Positions 19,115 through 29,355 are shown, numbered from the stretch's first letter. The stretch is DNA of 64,000 nucleotides from Rhizobium sp. BK418 (GCF_004341105.1 NZ_SLZK01000001.1:434001-498000); one strand, 5' to 3'. Numbers and translations: made by a program. The notes: generated by a model not told the origin, from the sequence alone.

Positions 19115-19741
19115 ATGTTCGATATTGGCTGGACCGAACTCTTGGTTATCGCGGTCGTACTGATCGTGGTCGTCGGTCCGAAGGATCTGCCGCCGATGCT
19201 GCGCGCTTTTGGCAAGATGACGGCCCGTGCCCGCAAGGTCGCGGGTGAATTTCGTGCCCAGTTCGACGAAGCGCTGCGCGAAGCCGAGCTTGACGATGTG
19301 CGCCGCACGATTAGCGACGCCCAGAAACTCAATCCGGTCAATAGCCTGCGCGAGGCGATGAACCCGCTGCGCCAGATGGGCAACGAGATCAAGGCCGACC
19401 TGCAGAACGCGACGAGGGTCGACACGCCGGCAGAGCAGGGTGCTGAGAACAAGACGGAAATGCCACTCTCAGACGTCTCTGCGCCGGCGCCGTCCCTGAG
19501 CCTGCCCGAAACGCCGCCGGTCGTCCCAGCACCGCAGCCGGTCGCTGCTGCGGCCGCGGCACCGGTCGCCGTGGTTGAAAAGCCGAAGGCGGTACGCAAG
19601 CCGCGCGTGAAGGCGGCAGACAAGGCCGATGCGGCTGCGTCGGCCGCAGCACCCGTCGAGAAGCCGAAGCGTGTCGCGGCAACCAAGAAGCCGACGGAAG
19701 TCAAAAAGCCGGCCGCCAAAAAGAAGAAGGATGAGGCATGA
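19115..19741 (+). CDS. tatB: Twin-arginine translocase subunit TatB
   Basis: TatB (208 aa) works with TatC as receptor for twin-arginine signal peptides. The N-terminal helix and hinge MFDIGWTELLVIAVVLIVVV GPKDLPPML has the TatB-type GPKDLP motif. An amphipathic helix follows, then a disordered tail rich in Ala, Pro and Lys that ends in PAAKKKKDEA. Its stop overlaps the tatC start (ATGA), consistent with translational coupling. Confidence 0.95.
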   Translation: MFDIGWTELLVIAVVLIVVVGPKDLPPMLRAFGKMTARARKVAGEFRAQFDEALREAELDDVRRTISDAQKLNPVNSLREAMNPLRQMGNEIKADLQNATRVDTPAEQGAENKTEMPLSDVSAPAPSLSLPETPPVVPAPQPVAAAAAAPVAVVEKPKAVRKPRVKAADKADAAASAAAPVEKPKRVAATKKPTEVKKPAAKKKKDEA

Positions 19742-20565
19742 GCGGTGATATCGAAGACAAGCCGCAGCCGTTGATCGAACACCTGATGGAGCTGCGCACG
19801 CGGCTCATCTGGTCGATTGCTGCATTCTTCATCGCCTTCATCGTGTGCTTCATTTTCGCCAAGCACATCTTCAACTACCTCGTCTATCCCTACAAGCTAG
19901 CCGTCAGCTGGGCTCATCTCGATGTCGAGAAGGCGCAGCTTATCTATACCGCGCCGCAGGAGTTCTTCTTCACGCAGGTCAAGGTCGCCATGTTCGGCGG
20001 CCTCGTGATCGCTTTCCCGATCATCGCCGCGCAGATCTACAAATTTGTGGCTCCCGGCCTCTACAAGAACGAACGTCAGGCCTTCCTGCCGTTCCTGATC
20101 GCTTCGCCGATCCTGTTCCTCATGGGTGGCGCGCTGGTTTATTTCTTCTTCACACCGATGGTCATGTGGTTCTTCCTGTCGATGCAGCAGGCGCCGGGCC
20201 ACGATGAAGTGGCGATCTCGCTTCTGCCGAAGGTTTCGGAATACCTGAGCCTCATCATGACGCTGGTCTTCTCCTTCGGCCTCGTCTTCCAGTTGCCGGT
20301 CATCACCACGCTTCTGGCTCGTGTCGGCCTTCTGACGTCGCAGTGGCTCGCCGAAAAGCGCAAATTCGCGATCGTGCTCGCTTTCGTGGTGGCGGCTGTC
20401 CTGACGCCGCCCGACCCGATGTCCCAGATCGGTCTTGCGCTGCCGACGATCCTTCTCTACGAGATTTCCATCTACGCGGCACGACTCGTGGAGCGTCAGC
20501 GTTCACAGCAGGCGCTTGAAGAGGCCAGCGAATCCTCTGATGTCGCCAAGACGGACAGCGTCTGA
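19738..20565 (+). CDS. tatC: Twin-arginine translocase subunit TatC
   Basis: Polytopic inner membrane protein (275 aa) with six predicted membrane segments that binds the twin-arginine motif. It carries the N-terminal PLIEHLMELRTRL signature, the FKF-like KVAMFGGLVIAFPIIAAQIYKFVAPGLYKNER segment split across two motifs, and the late SQWLAEKRKFAIVLAFVVAA block. Last gene of the tatABC operon. Confidence 0.96.
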   Translation: MSGDIEDKPQPLIEHLMELRTRLIWSIAAFFIAFIVCFIFAKHIFNYLVYPYKLAVSWAHLDVEKAQLIYTAPQEFFFTQVKVAMFGGLVIAFPIIAAQIYKFVAPGLYKNERQAFLPFLIASPILFLMGGALVYFFFTPMVMWFFLSMQQAPGHDEVAISLLPKVSEYLSLIMTLVFSFGLVFQLPVITTLLARVGLLTSQWLAEKRKFAIVLAFVVAAVLTPPDPMSQIGLALPTILLYEISIYAARLVERQRSQQALEEASESSDVAKTDSV

Positions 20566-20604
20566 GCGGTTCGCGATCCTTTCTTGAGTTCTGCCGTTTC
20601 CCAT

Positions 20605-20628
20605 CCGGTCGGGGTTTTCTCCGACCGG
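20605..20628 (+). terminator. Possible terminator or leader hairpin between tatC and serS
   Basis: A perfect eight-base-pair inverted repeat, CCGGTCGG / CCGACCGG, with an eight-base loop lies 40 bases after tatC. No strong T-run follows, so termination would be weak; a serS leader structure is the alternative. Confidence 0.4.
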
Positions 20629-20659
20629 TTCATGTCTGTTGAAACGATCTGGAACGACG

Positions 20660-21943
20660 ATGCTCGATATCAAATGGATCCGTGAGAATCCCGAGGCTCT
20701 CGATGCCGCTCTTGCCAAGCGCGGCGCGCAACCTCTGTCGCAATCTCTCATCGCCCTTGACGAGAAGCGCCGCTCCGCCGTGCAGAAGGCCCAGGACCTG
20801 CTTTCCCGCCGCAACGCCGCCTCCAAGGAGATCGGTGCTGCCATGGCGCAGAAGAATACCGAGCTTGCCGACAAGCTGAAGGCCGAGGTCGCCGAGATCA
20901 AGGAAACGCTGCCGGCTGCCGAAGAGGAAGAGCGTGCGCTTTCGGCCGAACTCAATGACCAGCTCTCGCGCATTCCGAATATCCCGCTTGACGACGTGCC
21001 TGTTGGCAAGGATGAGCACGACAATGTCGTCACCCGCATCGTCGGCGAAAAGCCGCGCTGGAACCATACGCCGAAGGAGCATTTCGAGATCGGCGAAGCC
21101 CTTGGCTATATGGATTTCGAACGTGCCGCCAAGCTTTCCGGTTCGCGCTTCACGGTCCTGACCAGCCAATTAGCCAAGCTTGAACGTGCGCTCGGTCAGT
21201 TCATGATCGATTTGCACACGACCGAACACGGCTATACCGAAGTATCCTCGCCGCTGATGGTCCGTGACGAAGCCGTCTATGGCACGGCTCAGCTGCCGAA
21301 ATTCGCAGAAGACCTATTCCGCACCACCGATGGCCGCTGGCTGATCCCGACGGCGGAAGTGACGCTCACCAACCTGGTGCGCGAGGAAATCCTCGACCAG
21401 GAAAAACTGCCATTGCGGTTTACCGCGCTCACTCCCTCCTTCCGTTCGGAGGCGGGTTCGGCCGGCCGCGATACCCGCGGTATGCTGCGCCAGCACCAAT
21501 TCTGGAAGTGCGAACTCGTTTCGATCACCGATGCCGAGAGCTCGATTGCCGAGCACGAGCGCATGACTGCCTGCGCTGAAGAAGTGCTGAAGCGCCTCGG
21601 CCTGCATTTCCGCACCATGACGCTCTGCACCGGCGATATGGGCTTCGGCTCGCGTAAGACCTACGACCTCGAAGTCTGGCTGCCCGGACAGAACACCTTC
21701 CGGGAGATCTCGTCTTGCTCTGTCTGCGGCGATTTCCAGGCACGGCGCATGAATGCCCGCTATCGTGGCAAGGACGACAAGGCGACGAAGTTCGTTCATA
21801 CGCTGAACGGCTCCGGCACGGCGGTCGGCCGCTGCCTGATCGCAGTTCTCGAAAATTATCTGAACGAGGATGGCTCGGTCACGATTCCGGACGTTTTGCT
21901 GCCCTACATGGGCGGCCTGACGAAGATCGAACGGGCGGCCTGA
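20660..21943 (+). CDS. serS: Serine--tRNA ligase
   Basis: Class II synthetase for tRNA-Ser and tRNA-Sec-type substrates (427 aa). It begins [18 protein letters not shown], the family N-terminus, followed by the long coiled-coil arm (residues about 30-105). The catalytic core contains motif 2 ([20 protein letters not shown]) and motif 3 ([18 protein letters not shown]). ATG at 20660 is chosen; the open frame has a TTG seven codons upstream. surE starts four bases after the stop, suggesting an operon serS-surE-pcm. Confidence 0.97.
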   Translation: MLDIKWIRENPEALDAALAKRGAQPLSQSLIALDEKRRSAVQKAQDLLSRRNAASKEIGAAMAQKNTELADKLKAEVAEIKETLPAAEEEERALSAELNDQLSRIPNIPLDDVPVGKDEHDNVVTRIVGEKPRWNHTPKEHFEIGEALGYMDFERAAKLSGSRFTVLTSQLAKLERALGQFMIDLHTTEHGYTEVSSPLMVRDEAVYGTAQLPKFAEDLFRTTDGRWLIPTAEVTLTNLVREEILDQEKLPLRFTALTPSFRSEAGSAGRDTRGMLRQHQFWKCELVSITDAESSIAEHERMTACAEEVLKRLGLHFRTMTLCTGDMGFGSRKTYDLEVWLPGQNTFREISSCSVCGDFQARRMNARYRGKDDKATKFVHTLNGSGTAVGRCLIAVLENYLNEDGSVTIPDVLLPYMGGLTKIERAA

Positions 21944-21947
21944 AGCA

Positions 21948-22721
21948 ATGCGCATCCTGCTGACGAATGACGATGGTATCCATGCCGAAGGCTTGGGTGT
22001 GCTGGAACGGATCGCAGGGGCGCTGTCGGACGATGTATGGATCGTCGCTCCCGAAACCGACCAGAGCGGCCTTGCTCATTCGCTCAGCCTTTCGGAGCCG
22101 CTCAGGCTCCGAAAGATTTCGGACAAGCATTATGCGTTGCGCGGCACACCGACCGATTGCGTCATCATGGGCATCAAGCAGGTGCTCGATATCAAGCCGG
22201 ATCTCGTATTGTCGGGGGTCAATTCCGGCTCCAATGTCGCCGACGATGTGACCTATTCCGGCACGATTGCCGGTGCCATCGAGGGCACGATGCAGGGCGT
22301 GCGCTCCTTTGCGCTGAGCCAGGCCTACATCTATGATAACGGCACCCGCATCCTGCCCTGGGATGTGTGCGAGGCGCATGCCCCGGCGCTGCTCGAAAAG
22401 CTGCTGACGGTCGATCAGCCGGAGGGCACCTTCCTGAACCTCAACTTCCCGAACTGTCGTCCTGACGAAGTCGAGGGCGTTGAAGTGACCGCGCAGGGCA
22501 AGCTTGCCTTCAACCTGCAGGTTGATGCACGCACCGATGGCCGCGGATTTCCCTATTACTGGCTGAAATTCGGTGAACGCGCCGGTGCCTTTACCGAAGG
22601 AAGCGATATTCACGCTCTCAAGCATAAGAAGATTTCGGTAACACCTTTGAAACTGGATCTGACCGATTATTCCGTGATGGACCGCGTGGCGCGGGCCCTC
22701 GGACACGGAGGAAAGGGTTGA
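21948..22721 (+). CDS. surE: 5'/3'-nucleotidase SurE
   Basis: Metal-dependent nucleotidase/exopolyphosphatase of the survival protein E family (257 aa). It begins [16 protein letters not shown], the NDDG motif that binds the metal, and has the conserved [22 protein letters not shown] block near residue 85. SurE is linked to stationary-phase survival, and its gene often sits beside pcm as here. The stop overlaps the TTG start of pcm. Confidence 0.96.
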   Translation: MRILLTNDDGIHAEGLGVLERIAGALSDDVWIVAPETDQSGLAHSLSLSEPLRLRKISDKHYALRGTPTDCVIMGIKQVLDIKPDLVLSGVNSGSNVADDVTYSGTIAGAIEGTMQGVRSFALSQAYIYDNGTRILPWDVCEAHAPALLEKLLTVDQPEGTFLNLNFPNCRPDEVEGVEVTAQGKLAFNLQVDARTDGRGFPYYWLKFGERAGAFTEGSDIHALKHKKISVTPLKLDLTDYSVMDRVARALGHGGKG

Positions 22722-23371
22722 CGGCAAAACTGGCCGAGAAGGAAGGCTTCGCAGCGCTCGTCTTGAGATTGCGCGCGGAAGGTATTTCCGACATTGATTT
22801 GCTGACGGCTGTCGAGCAGACGCCGCGCTCGCTCTTCGTGCCGCCGCAATTCGTCGAAAACGCCTATTCCAGCCGCACGATTCCCATCGAGTGCGGTTCC
22901 TTTCTCGAAGGTGTCGATTTCGCTGTCCGTCTTCTGCACCATCTGAAGGTTCGCCCCGGCCAGCGCGTCCTCGAAATCGGCACTGGGAGCGGCTTCACCG
23001 CGGCTATCATCGGTCGTATTGCGGAACGCGTGCTGACGGTCGATCGCTACAAGACACTGACGCTCTCGGCTCAGCGTCGCATGGAAGCCCTCAGCCTGCG
23101 TAGCGTCATCATCCGTCAGGCCGACGGCAGCAACGGTATGCAAGGCGAGGGCACTTTCGACCGCATCCTGGTCACGGCTGCCTTCAATTCCATGCCGCGC
23201 TTTTATGCCGATCAGCTTGTATCCGGCGGCTCCATGATTGCGCCGCTGATGATCTCCGAGAATGAATGCCGCATGGTGCGACTGACGAAGACCGGCAGCC
23301 GCTTTGAGCGGGAAGAGCTCTTCGATGCTCCCTATCTGCCGATCGTTCCCCGCCTCGCGTCGCAGCTTTAA
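22718..23371 (+). CDS. pcm: Protein-L-isoaspartate O-methyltransferase
   Basis: SAM-dependent enzyme that methylates isoaspartate in damaged proteins (217 aa). Motif [15 protein letters not shown], is at about residues 85-98. The start is TTG at 22718, overlapping the surE stop, with GGAGGAAAG just upstream. The canonical GQTIS loop is replaced here by [17 protein letters not shown], a variant I recall from rhizobial Pcm proteins, so substrate range may differ from the E. coli enzyme. The surE-pcm pairing supports the assignment. Confidence 0.88.
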   Translation: MTAKLAEKEGFAALVLRLRAEGISDIDLLTAVEQTPRSLFVPPQFVENAYSSRTIPIECGSFLEGVDFAVRLLHHLKVRPGQRVLEIGTGSGFTAAIIGRIAERVLTVDRYKTLTLSAQRRMEALSLRSVIIRQADGSNGMQGEGTFDRILVTAAFNSMPRFYADQLVSGGSMIAPLMISENECRMVRLTKTGSRFEREELFDAPYLPIVPRLASQL

Positions 23372-23460
23372 GCACGCCGCCCAAAGGTGCAGCGATTTTG
23401 CGGTCAAACAAAGAAAGCGCAAGCGAATCCGAAGGATCGCGACATGCCTTAGACCTGCCG
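23371..23460. repeat. Candidate rhizobial intergenic repeat
   Basis: The gap after pcm contains GGTGCAGCGATTTTGCGGTC and, about 45 bases on, GGATCGCGACATGCCTTAGA. This pair of motifs recalls a dispersed intergenic repeat common in Rhizobium genomes. Only one copy lies in this window, so its repeat status cannot be shown here. Confidence 0.35.
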
Positions 23461-23614
23461 TCCGCAAAGCCCGGCAGGTTATAAGTTTTCGCCCGCAAAC
23501 TTATGGTTATCAAGTTCTCAAAAATATAGCACTGATTCCAGCGCCTTAACCGCATGGTAACACTAACGCGCTTTAATAGATTCACAAATGGTTGCGTTCT
23601 AAGTGGGTCGAGTC

Positions 23615-25228
23615 ATGCGTTTCAGTCTTTCGCCGAAGTTCGGGAAGTCGGCCGGTAATTTTCTGGTCGTCGCCTTGCTGGCGAGTGCAGCAACGGGCTG
23701 CAGCTCCGATGTCACACGTTTCGGCAGTCTGTTTTCCTCCTCCGGGCAGGATCAGATCACGACGAATTCGATCCCGCACAGGAGCTTCAACGGGCCGCAG
23801 GGCGATCCTGTGCCGCGCGCCGATCTTGGCGGCTCGGCCATGCAGCCCGCCTATGCTCAGAATAATGCGATAAATCAGCCTTATCAGGGGCGCCCGAGCT
23901 ACAATCCGATCGCTACCCCAGGCTCCAGTGCACGCATGGCATCCGCGCCGATTTCCGTTCAGCGCACCGAACTTGCGCCGCCGAGCGCTGGACCTGTTTC
24001 TCCGCGGCAGCGGGAACGGGAGGTCGCTCTCGCCCAGCCCTTCCCCGCCGCGCCGAAGCCCGACCGTATTGCTCCGGCAGGCGCGAATGCGCCGAGAATT
24101 ACTCCCGATACATTGACAACAGGCACGACGCCGAAGGTTTCCGGCTGGTCGGCAACCAATGCACCCTCGGTCACGCTGCGTCCGGGTGAAAACATCGCTG
24201 TCCTCTCCCGCCGTTATGGCGTCCCGGAAAAAGAAATCCTGCGCGTCAACAATCTGAAGACGGCTTCCGCCGCCCAGCCCGGCCAGGCGATCCTCATTCC
24301 GACCTTCAATGGCGGTAACAATCCCGCCAAGGCCTCGTCCCAGTCCGCCGATCTTTCCAAGCCCGGCAACTTGCCGCAGCCGACGAAGGGCCAGGAGCAG
24401 AAGGTTGCTGTTATTCCCGGCGCCAACTCTGCCCGCGACAAGACTGTCGCAAGTGCTGACCCGACAGGGAAAGCTCCTCCGGCAGGCGGCAAGAACCCGA
24501 ATGGCGCTGTCGGCACCTATACCGTCAAGCAGGGTGACTCGCTTGCCAAGATCGCCAAGGCGACGGGCGCCAACATCGACGATATCAAGACGGCCAACAA
24601 TCTGTCGGCAAGCTCGATCCGCATCGGCCAGGAACTGAAGATCCCGAACGGCCAGGGGTCTGCAGACACGATCAAGACCGCCTCTATCCCGGCACAGAAG
24701 GTCGAGCAGGCGAAGCCTGACCAACCGGCTGCCGCTCCGGTCCAGACGGCTTCCGTACAGCCGGCGCCCTATAAGGCTCCCGCCGCCACACAGACGGTCG
24801 ATGACGTCGAGAAGAAGTCCGATGTCAGCGCAGCCGCTCCGGAAGCCACCGGTATCGGCAAGTATCGCTGGCCGGTTCGCGGCCAGGTGATCGCCGCCTA
24901 CGGTGCCAACGTCAACGGCAGCCGCAACGACGGTATCGACATCTCGGTTCCGCAGGGCACGCCGATCAAGGCCGCCGAAAACGGCGTCGTCATCTATGCC
25001 GGCAACGGCCTGAAGGAACTCGGCAATACGGTTCTCGTCCGCCACGACGACGGCACCGTCACCGTCTACGGCAATGCCGACACGCTGAGCGTCGCCCGCG
25101 GCCAGAAGATCCAACGCGGCCAGACCGTCGCCGTGTCGGGCATGAGCGGCAACGTCAAGCAGCCACAGGTCCACTTCGAGGTCCGCAAGGATGCGTCTCC
25201 GGTCAACCCCATGACATTCCTCGAGTAG
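23615..25228 (+). CDS. LysM/LytM (M23) lipoprotein, probably a non-catalytic amidase activator
   Basis: Outer-membrane or periplasmic lipoprotein (537 aa). A signal peptide ends in a lipobox (LLASAATGC, Cys near residue 29). Two LysM domains follow (ENIAVLSRRYGVPEKEILRV near 195 and YTVKQGDSLAKIAKATGANI near 305), then a C-terminal M23 domain from about residue 425. The zinc ligands look lost: the first motif reads NDGIDIS rather than HxGxD, and the last reads PQVHFEVR rather than HxHFE. It therefore resembles NlpD/EnvC-type activators of peptidoglycan amidases. ATG at 23615 is chosen over the upstream GTG. Confidence 0.85.
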   Translation: MRFSLSPKFGKSAGNFLVVALLASAATGCSSDVTRFGSLFSSSGQDQITTNSIPHRSFNGPQGDPVPRADLGGSAMQPAYAQNNAINQPYQGRPSYNPIATPGSSARMASAPISVQRTELAPPSAGPVSPRQREREVALAQPFPAAPKPDRIAPAGANAPRITPDTLTTGTTPKVSGWSATNAPSVTLRPGENIAVLSRRYGVPEKEILRVNNLKTASAAQPGQAILIPTFNGGNNPAKASSQSADLSKPGNLPQPTKGQEQKVAVIPGANSARDKTVASADPTGKAPPAGGKNPNGAVGTYTVKQGDSLAKIAKATGANIDDIKTANNLSASSIRIGQELKIPNGQGSADTIKTASIPAQKVEQAKPDQPAAAPVQTASVQPAPYKAPAATQTVDDVEKKSDVSAAAPEATGIGKYRWPVRGQVIAAYGANVNGSRNDGIDISVPQGTPIKAAENGVVIYAGNGLKELGNTVLVRHDDGTVTVYGNADTLSVARGQKIQRGQTVAVSGMSGNVKQPQVHFEVRKDASPVNPMTFLE

Positions 25229-25285
25229 GGATTTTTCTTGAATAGCTGACATTTCCTGAGCAGGTAGAGCGTCTCAGGAAAGTGC

Positions 25286-25315
25286 AAAAGCCCGGTCATC
25301 AGCCGGGCTTTTGTC
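25286..25315. terminator. Bidirectional terminator between the LytM gene and the DUF815 gene
   Basis: The stem AAGCCCGG / CCGGGCTT is flanked by A-run and T-run and lies between two convergent genes, so it can serve both strands. Confidence 0.85.
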
Positions 25316-25358
25316 GTTTCGACGCAAATCGCGCACGGTTTGCCGCTCAGAGGGATGT

Positions 25359-26231
25359 TCAGGCGCGATCGAGATGAATGCGCAGACGACCGGCCAGATC
25401 CTGGATATATTGCCAGGCGACACGGCCGGAGCGGGCGCCTCGGGTCGTCGCCCATTCCAGCGCCTCGGCATGCATCTTTTCGCGCTCGAGGTCGAGCTTG
25501 AAATGCTCGGCATAACCGTCGACCATCGTCAGATAATCCTCTTGGCTGCACTTGTGGAAGCCGAGCCATAGCCCGAAGCGATCGGAGAGCGAGACCTTTT
25601 CCTCGACGGCTTCGGACGGATTGATCGCCGTCGACTGCTCGTTCTCCATCATGTGACGCGGCAGCAGGTGGCGCCGGTTGGAGGTGGCATAGAACAGCAC
25701 ATTGTCCGGACGGCCTTCGACACCGCCGTCGAGCGCCGCCTTGAGTGATTTATAGGCAGTATCATCGTGGTCGAAGGAGAGGTCGTCACAGAAGACGATG
25801 ACCCGGTGGGGCGTGTCCTTGAGCAGGTCGAGAAGCGTCGGCAGGCTGGCAATATCCTCGCGATGCACTTCGACGAGCTTCAGCGACACGCCGCTCTCAC
25901 GGCGTACGTCTTCGTGCACGGCCTTGACGAGAGAGGACTTGCCCATGCCGCGCGCGCCCCAGAGCAGGACGTTGTTGGCCGCGTAGCCCTCGGCAAAACG
26001 CACCGTATTTTCATGCAGAATGTCGCGCACATGATCGACGCCGCGAATGAGCTTCAGCGCCACGCGATTGGGGCGCTTGACGGGCTGCAGATGCTGGCGG
26101 GCAGGGGACCAGACGAAGCAGTCAGCGGCGTTCCAATCGTTGGCCGCAGGTGCGGGTCCGGCCAGCCGTTCGACTGCATCCGCAAGCCTCCTCAGCTCCT
26201 CAAACAGAAGACTATTGATTTCCTCGGCCAT
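25359..26231 (-). CDS. DUF815-family ATP-binding protein (AAA-type)
   Basis: Predicted P-loop ATPase of unknown role (290 aa). Walker A is GARGMGKS at residues 92-99, followed by a Walker B-like segment, RVIVFCDDLSF, near residue 150. A sensor-like segment, VLFYATSNRRHLLP, follows near residue 180. The family is widespread in proteobacteria without an agreed function. It is monocistronic, convergent with the LytM gene and divergent from yajC, with about 210 bases in between that must carry both promoters. Confidence 0.85.
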   Translation of the reverse strand: MAEEINSLLFEELRRLADAVERLAGPAPAANDWNAADCFVWSPARQHLQPVKRPNRVALKLIRGVDHVRDILHENTVRFAEGYAANNVLLWGARGMGKSSLVKAVHEDVRRESGVSLKLVEVHREDIASLPTLLDLLKDTPHRVIVFCDDLSFDHDDTAYKSLKAALDGGVEGRPDNVLFYATSNRRHLLPRHMMENEQSTAINPSEAVEEKVSLSDRFGLWLGFHKCSQEDYLTMVDGYAEHFKLDLEREKMHAEALEWATTRGARSGRVAWQYIQDLAGRLRIHLDRA

Positions 26232-26440
26232 CGGGTGCCTCCTTCATAAATTGCAGCGATAATCCGCTTTCGTTTTTTTGATGCCGGGTAGCATGGCCTT
26301 TCCACAGCGGAAAGGTTATGAGGCAGCGGAATTGGTACGGTTTCCGGCTGTTTTTGTTGCATTCATCAGGGCTGCAACTATATTCCGGCGACTTGAAAAG
26401 AGAGGCGGGGTTCCGCCGCCCACAGCCTGAGGAGCTTAGC

Positions 26441-26788
26441 ATGTTTATCACCCCGGCATTTGCCCAGAGCGCAACTGACGCCACGAGCGCTTTCGGCGGC
26501 TCAGGCTTTGAAATGATCATCCTTTTCGTGCCGCTCATGGTGGTCTGGTATTTCCTGCTCATCCGCCCGCAGCGTGCGCAGGCCAAGAGGCGTGAGGAAA
26601 CCTTGAAGGCGATCCGCCGCGGCGACCAGATCGTCACCGGCGGTGGCCTCGTCGGCAAGGTCACGAAGGTCGTCGACGAAAAGGAAGTGGAAGTCGAAAT
26701 CGCTGAAGGCGTGCGCGTGCGCATCGTTCGTACCGGCATTTCCGAAGTCCGCGTGAAGGGCGAGCCTGTGAAGGCTGACGCTGCGTAA
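26441..26788 (+). CDS. yajC: Preprotein translocase subunit YajC
   Basis: Small single-pass inner membrane protein (115 aa) that accompanies SecDF at the Sec translocon. The membrane segment MIILFVPLMVVWYFLLIRPQ is at about residues 25-44, followed by the conserved RPQRAQAKRREE and a cytoplasmic domain with GDQIVTGGGLVGKV. ATG at 26441 has GAGGAG upstream; the frame is open further but that part looks non-coding. secDF starts 43 bases downstream. Confidence 0.95.
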   Translation: MFITPAFAQSATDATSAFGGSGFEMIILFVPLMVVWYFLLIRPQRAQAKRREETLKAIRRGDQIVTGGGLVGKVTKVVDEKEVEVEIAEGVRVRIVRTGISEVRVKGEPVKADAA

Positions 26789-26831
26789 TATGCGATAGCA
26801 ATCCCCGCCGGATCGGAAGATAGTCGAGAGA

Positions 26832-29351
26832 ATGCACCATTTTTCGCGCTTGAAAACACTTCTGATCTGGCTGATCGCGATTGCCGCTATCGTCGTTGCT
26901 GCGCCGAATCTTCTGAGCCCGGCGCAGCCTTCCTCTTTGCCGGCCTGGCTCCGGCACGACCGCGTTACTCTCGGTCTCGATCTGCAGGGCGGTTCTCGTG
27001 TCGTACTGCGCCTCGAACGCTCGGACATTATCAGGAACCGACTGGAGGCAACGGTTGCCAGCGTTCGCGACAAGCTCCGTGGCGCCGACATCCGCTATAC
27101 GGGTCTCACCGGAACCGCGCAGACAGTAACGGTCAAGGTCACCGATACGGCCCAGCTTCAGACTGCAGCCGATCTCCTGAAACCGCTGGCATCGGCAAAT
27201 ATCTTGCTGCAGCAGAGCAATGACGGCCAGTTGACGCTGCAGATCTCTGATAAGGCGATCGATGCCGATACCGCCGCAGCGCAGACCCGCTCGCTCGATA
27301 TTGTCGGCCGCCGCATTGCCGGTTTCGGCAAGGAGAATTTCACCGTTCTTCCTGATGGGAACGATCGTGTTGCGGTGCAGGTGTTGGGCTCGGTCGATGC
27401 CGAACGGCTGAAAAACCTGCTGAATGAACCGGCTTCACTTTCCTTCCATCTGATCGATGAAAGCATGAGCGGCCAGCAGGCGCTTGCCGGTCGCTGGCCT
27501 GCGACATCGCAGGTGCTCTATTCGCTGGACGATCCGCCGGTCCCCTATCTCGTCGATCGCACGGTGATAGCGACAGGCGCCGATTTTGTCGAAGTCGATA
27601 CGAAGACCGACCCGCAGACCCAGGACAGCGCAATCGTCTATCGTCTGAATGCCGAGGCGACGAAGCGTCTGGCGCAGGCAACGTCCGCCAATGTCGGAAA
27701 ACACCTCGCCATCGTCTTCGATGATCAGGTCATGGCAAATCCGGTCATCGAGGCGCCGATTACAGACGGAGGCGGTGAGATATCGGCCAATTTCTCCGAG
27801 GAGGGCGTTCAGGACCTGGCCGTGATGCTTCGCGCCGGCGCGCTGCCGGCAACATTGACCTCAGTGGAAGAGCGTACCGTCAGCCCGGTCTTCGGCTCGG
27901 AATCTGTTGTCTCCGGCCTGATTGCCGGCATTGTCGCTGTCGTGCTGGTCGCGGCGCTGATGATTGCGCTCTACCGCATGCTCGGCATCATTGCTGTCGT
28001 GTCGCTCGCCTTCAATCTGGTGTTGATCGTCGCGGTGCTGAGTGTTGCCGGTGCAATACTGACTCTTCCGGGCATTGCCGGCCTTGTGCTGATTGTCGGC
28101 ATGGCGGTGGATTCCAACGTTCTGATCTACGAACGCATCCGCGAAGAGGAGAGGGCGCCGCATACGACCTTTGCCCAGGCCGTTGAAAGAGGCTTCTCGC
28201 GCGCGTTCCATACCATCGTCGATGCCAATGTCACGATCTTCATTGCCGCCGTCATTTTGTTTTTCGTCGGCAGCGAATCTATCCGTGGTTTCGCCGTGAC
28301 CCTGGCCGTCGGCATTCTCACGACGATCCTGACAGCCTTCACGCTGACGCGCGGCTTTGTGGCCGCATGGCTGGCGCAGCGCCATCCGCGCCACCTGCCG
28401 AAGAGCGCGCTCACCAGCCTGTTCGAACACGCCCATATTCGTTTCATGGGCATTCGCCGCTATGTCTTCACAGCATCGGCTGTGCTTTGCATCGCCGCTA
28501 TGCTCGCCTTTGCGACGGTCGGACTGCAACTCGGTATCGACTTCACCGGCGGTTCGCTGATTGAGGTCAAGGCGAAGCAGGGCAACGCTGACATTGCTGA
28601 TCTGAGTGCCCGCCTAAACGAGTTGAACCTTGGCGAAGTGCGCGTCGAGCGCACGGGCGATGCGACCAGTGCTCTGATCCGTGTCGGCTCGCAGGAAGGC
28701 GGAGAAAATGCCGAGCAATCGGTCGCGACCTTCATCCGTGGCGAGCTCGCCGAGGATTACGATTTCCGCCGCGTCGAAGTCGTCGGGCCGGCTGTTTCCG
28801 GCGAGCTGACGATGCTGGCAACGATTGGTATCCTCGCCTCGCTGTTTGCTATCCTGATCTATATCTGGATCCGCTTCGAATGGCAGTTTGCGATCGGCGC
28901 GATTGTCGCCACGCTGCACGATGTCATCATCATGCTCGGTCTCTTCGTGATAACAGGCATGGAATTCAATCTGACGAGTGTCGCAGCCCTTCTGACCGTC
29001 GTCGGCTACTCGCTGAATGATACCGTCGTCGTCTATGATCGCATGCGCGAAAACCTGAAGCGCTATAGGAAGATGCCGTTGCCGATCCTGATCGATGCGG
29101 CGATTAACCAGACGCTCTCACGCACCATTCTGACGGCCGCCACGACGCTGCTTGCGCTGCTTGCGCTCTATATCTTCGGCGGCGCTGTCATCCGCTCGTT
29201 CACATTCACCATGCTCTTCGGCGTTGCGCTCGGAACATTCTCCTCCATCTATATAGCAGCGCCCGTCCTCATCATCTTCCGGCTTCGTCGGAACATGAAC
29301 GATGAGGATGAGGGCGATGTCAGCATGAAATCCGGCAAGCCGGCGGTATAG
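26832..29351 (+). CDS. secDF: Fused protein translocase subunit SecDF
   Basis: SecD and SecF in one polypeptide (839 aa), which uses the proton gradient to help pull secreted proteins across the inner membrane. The SecD part (about residues 1-515) has the D1 motif LGLDLQGGSRVVLRLE and a large periplasmic domain. The SecF part begins near residue 535 with GIDFTGGSLIEVKA and ends with its own membrane block. About 12 membrane segments are expected. Fusion is common in Rhizobiales. The next gene begins five bases after the stop, indicating an operon with the complex I-assembly-like genes. Confidence 0.96.
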   Translation: MHHFSRLKTLLIWLIAIAAIVVAAPNLLSPAQPSSLPAWLRHDRVTLGLDLQGGSRVVLRLERSDIIRNRLEATVASVRDKLRGADIRYTGLTGTAQTVTVKVTDTAQLQTAADLLKPLASANILLQQSNDGQLTLQISDKAIDADTAAAQTRSLDIVGRRIAGFGKENFTVLPDGNDRVAVQVLGSVDAERLKNLLNEPASLSFHLIDESMSGQQALAGRWPATSQVLYSLDDPPVPYLVDRTVIATGADFVEVDTKTDPQTQDSAIVYRLNAEATKRLAQATSANVGKHLAIVFDDQVMANPVIEAPITDGGGEISANFSEEGVQDLAVMLRAGALPATLTSVEERTVSPVFGSESVVSGLIAGIVAVVLVAALMIALYRMLGIIAVVSLAFNLVLIVAVLSVAGAILTLPGIAGLVLIVGMAVDSNVLIYERIREEERAPHTTFAQAVERGFSRAFHTIVDANVTIFIAAVILFFVGSESIRGFAVTLAVGILTTILTAFTLTRGFVAAWLAQRHPRHLPKSALTSLFEHAHIRFMGIRRYVFTASAVLCIAAMLAFATVGLQLGIDFTGGSLIEVKAKQGNADIADLSARLNELNLGEVRVERTGDATSALIRVGSQEGGENAEQSVATFIRGELAEDYDFRRVEVVGPAVSGELTMLATIGILASLFAILIYIWIRFEWQFAIGAIVATLHDVIIMLGLFVITGMEFNLTSVAALLTVVGYSLNDTVVVYDRMRENLKRYRKMPLPILIDAAINQTLSRTILTAATTLLALLALYIFGGAVIRSFTFTMLFGVALGTFSSIYIAAPVLIIFRLRRNMNDEDEGDVSMKSGKPAV

Positions 29352-29355
29352 GCAC

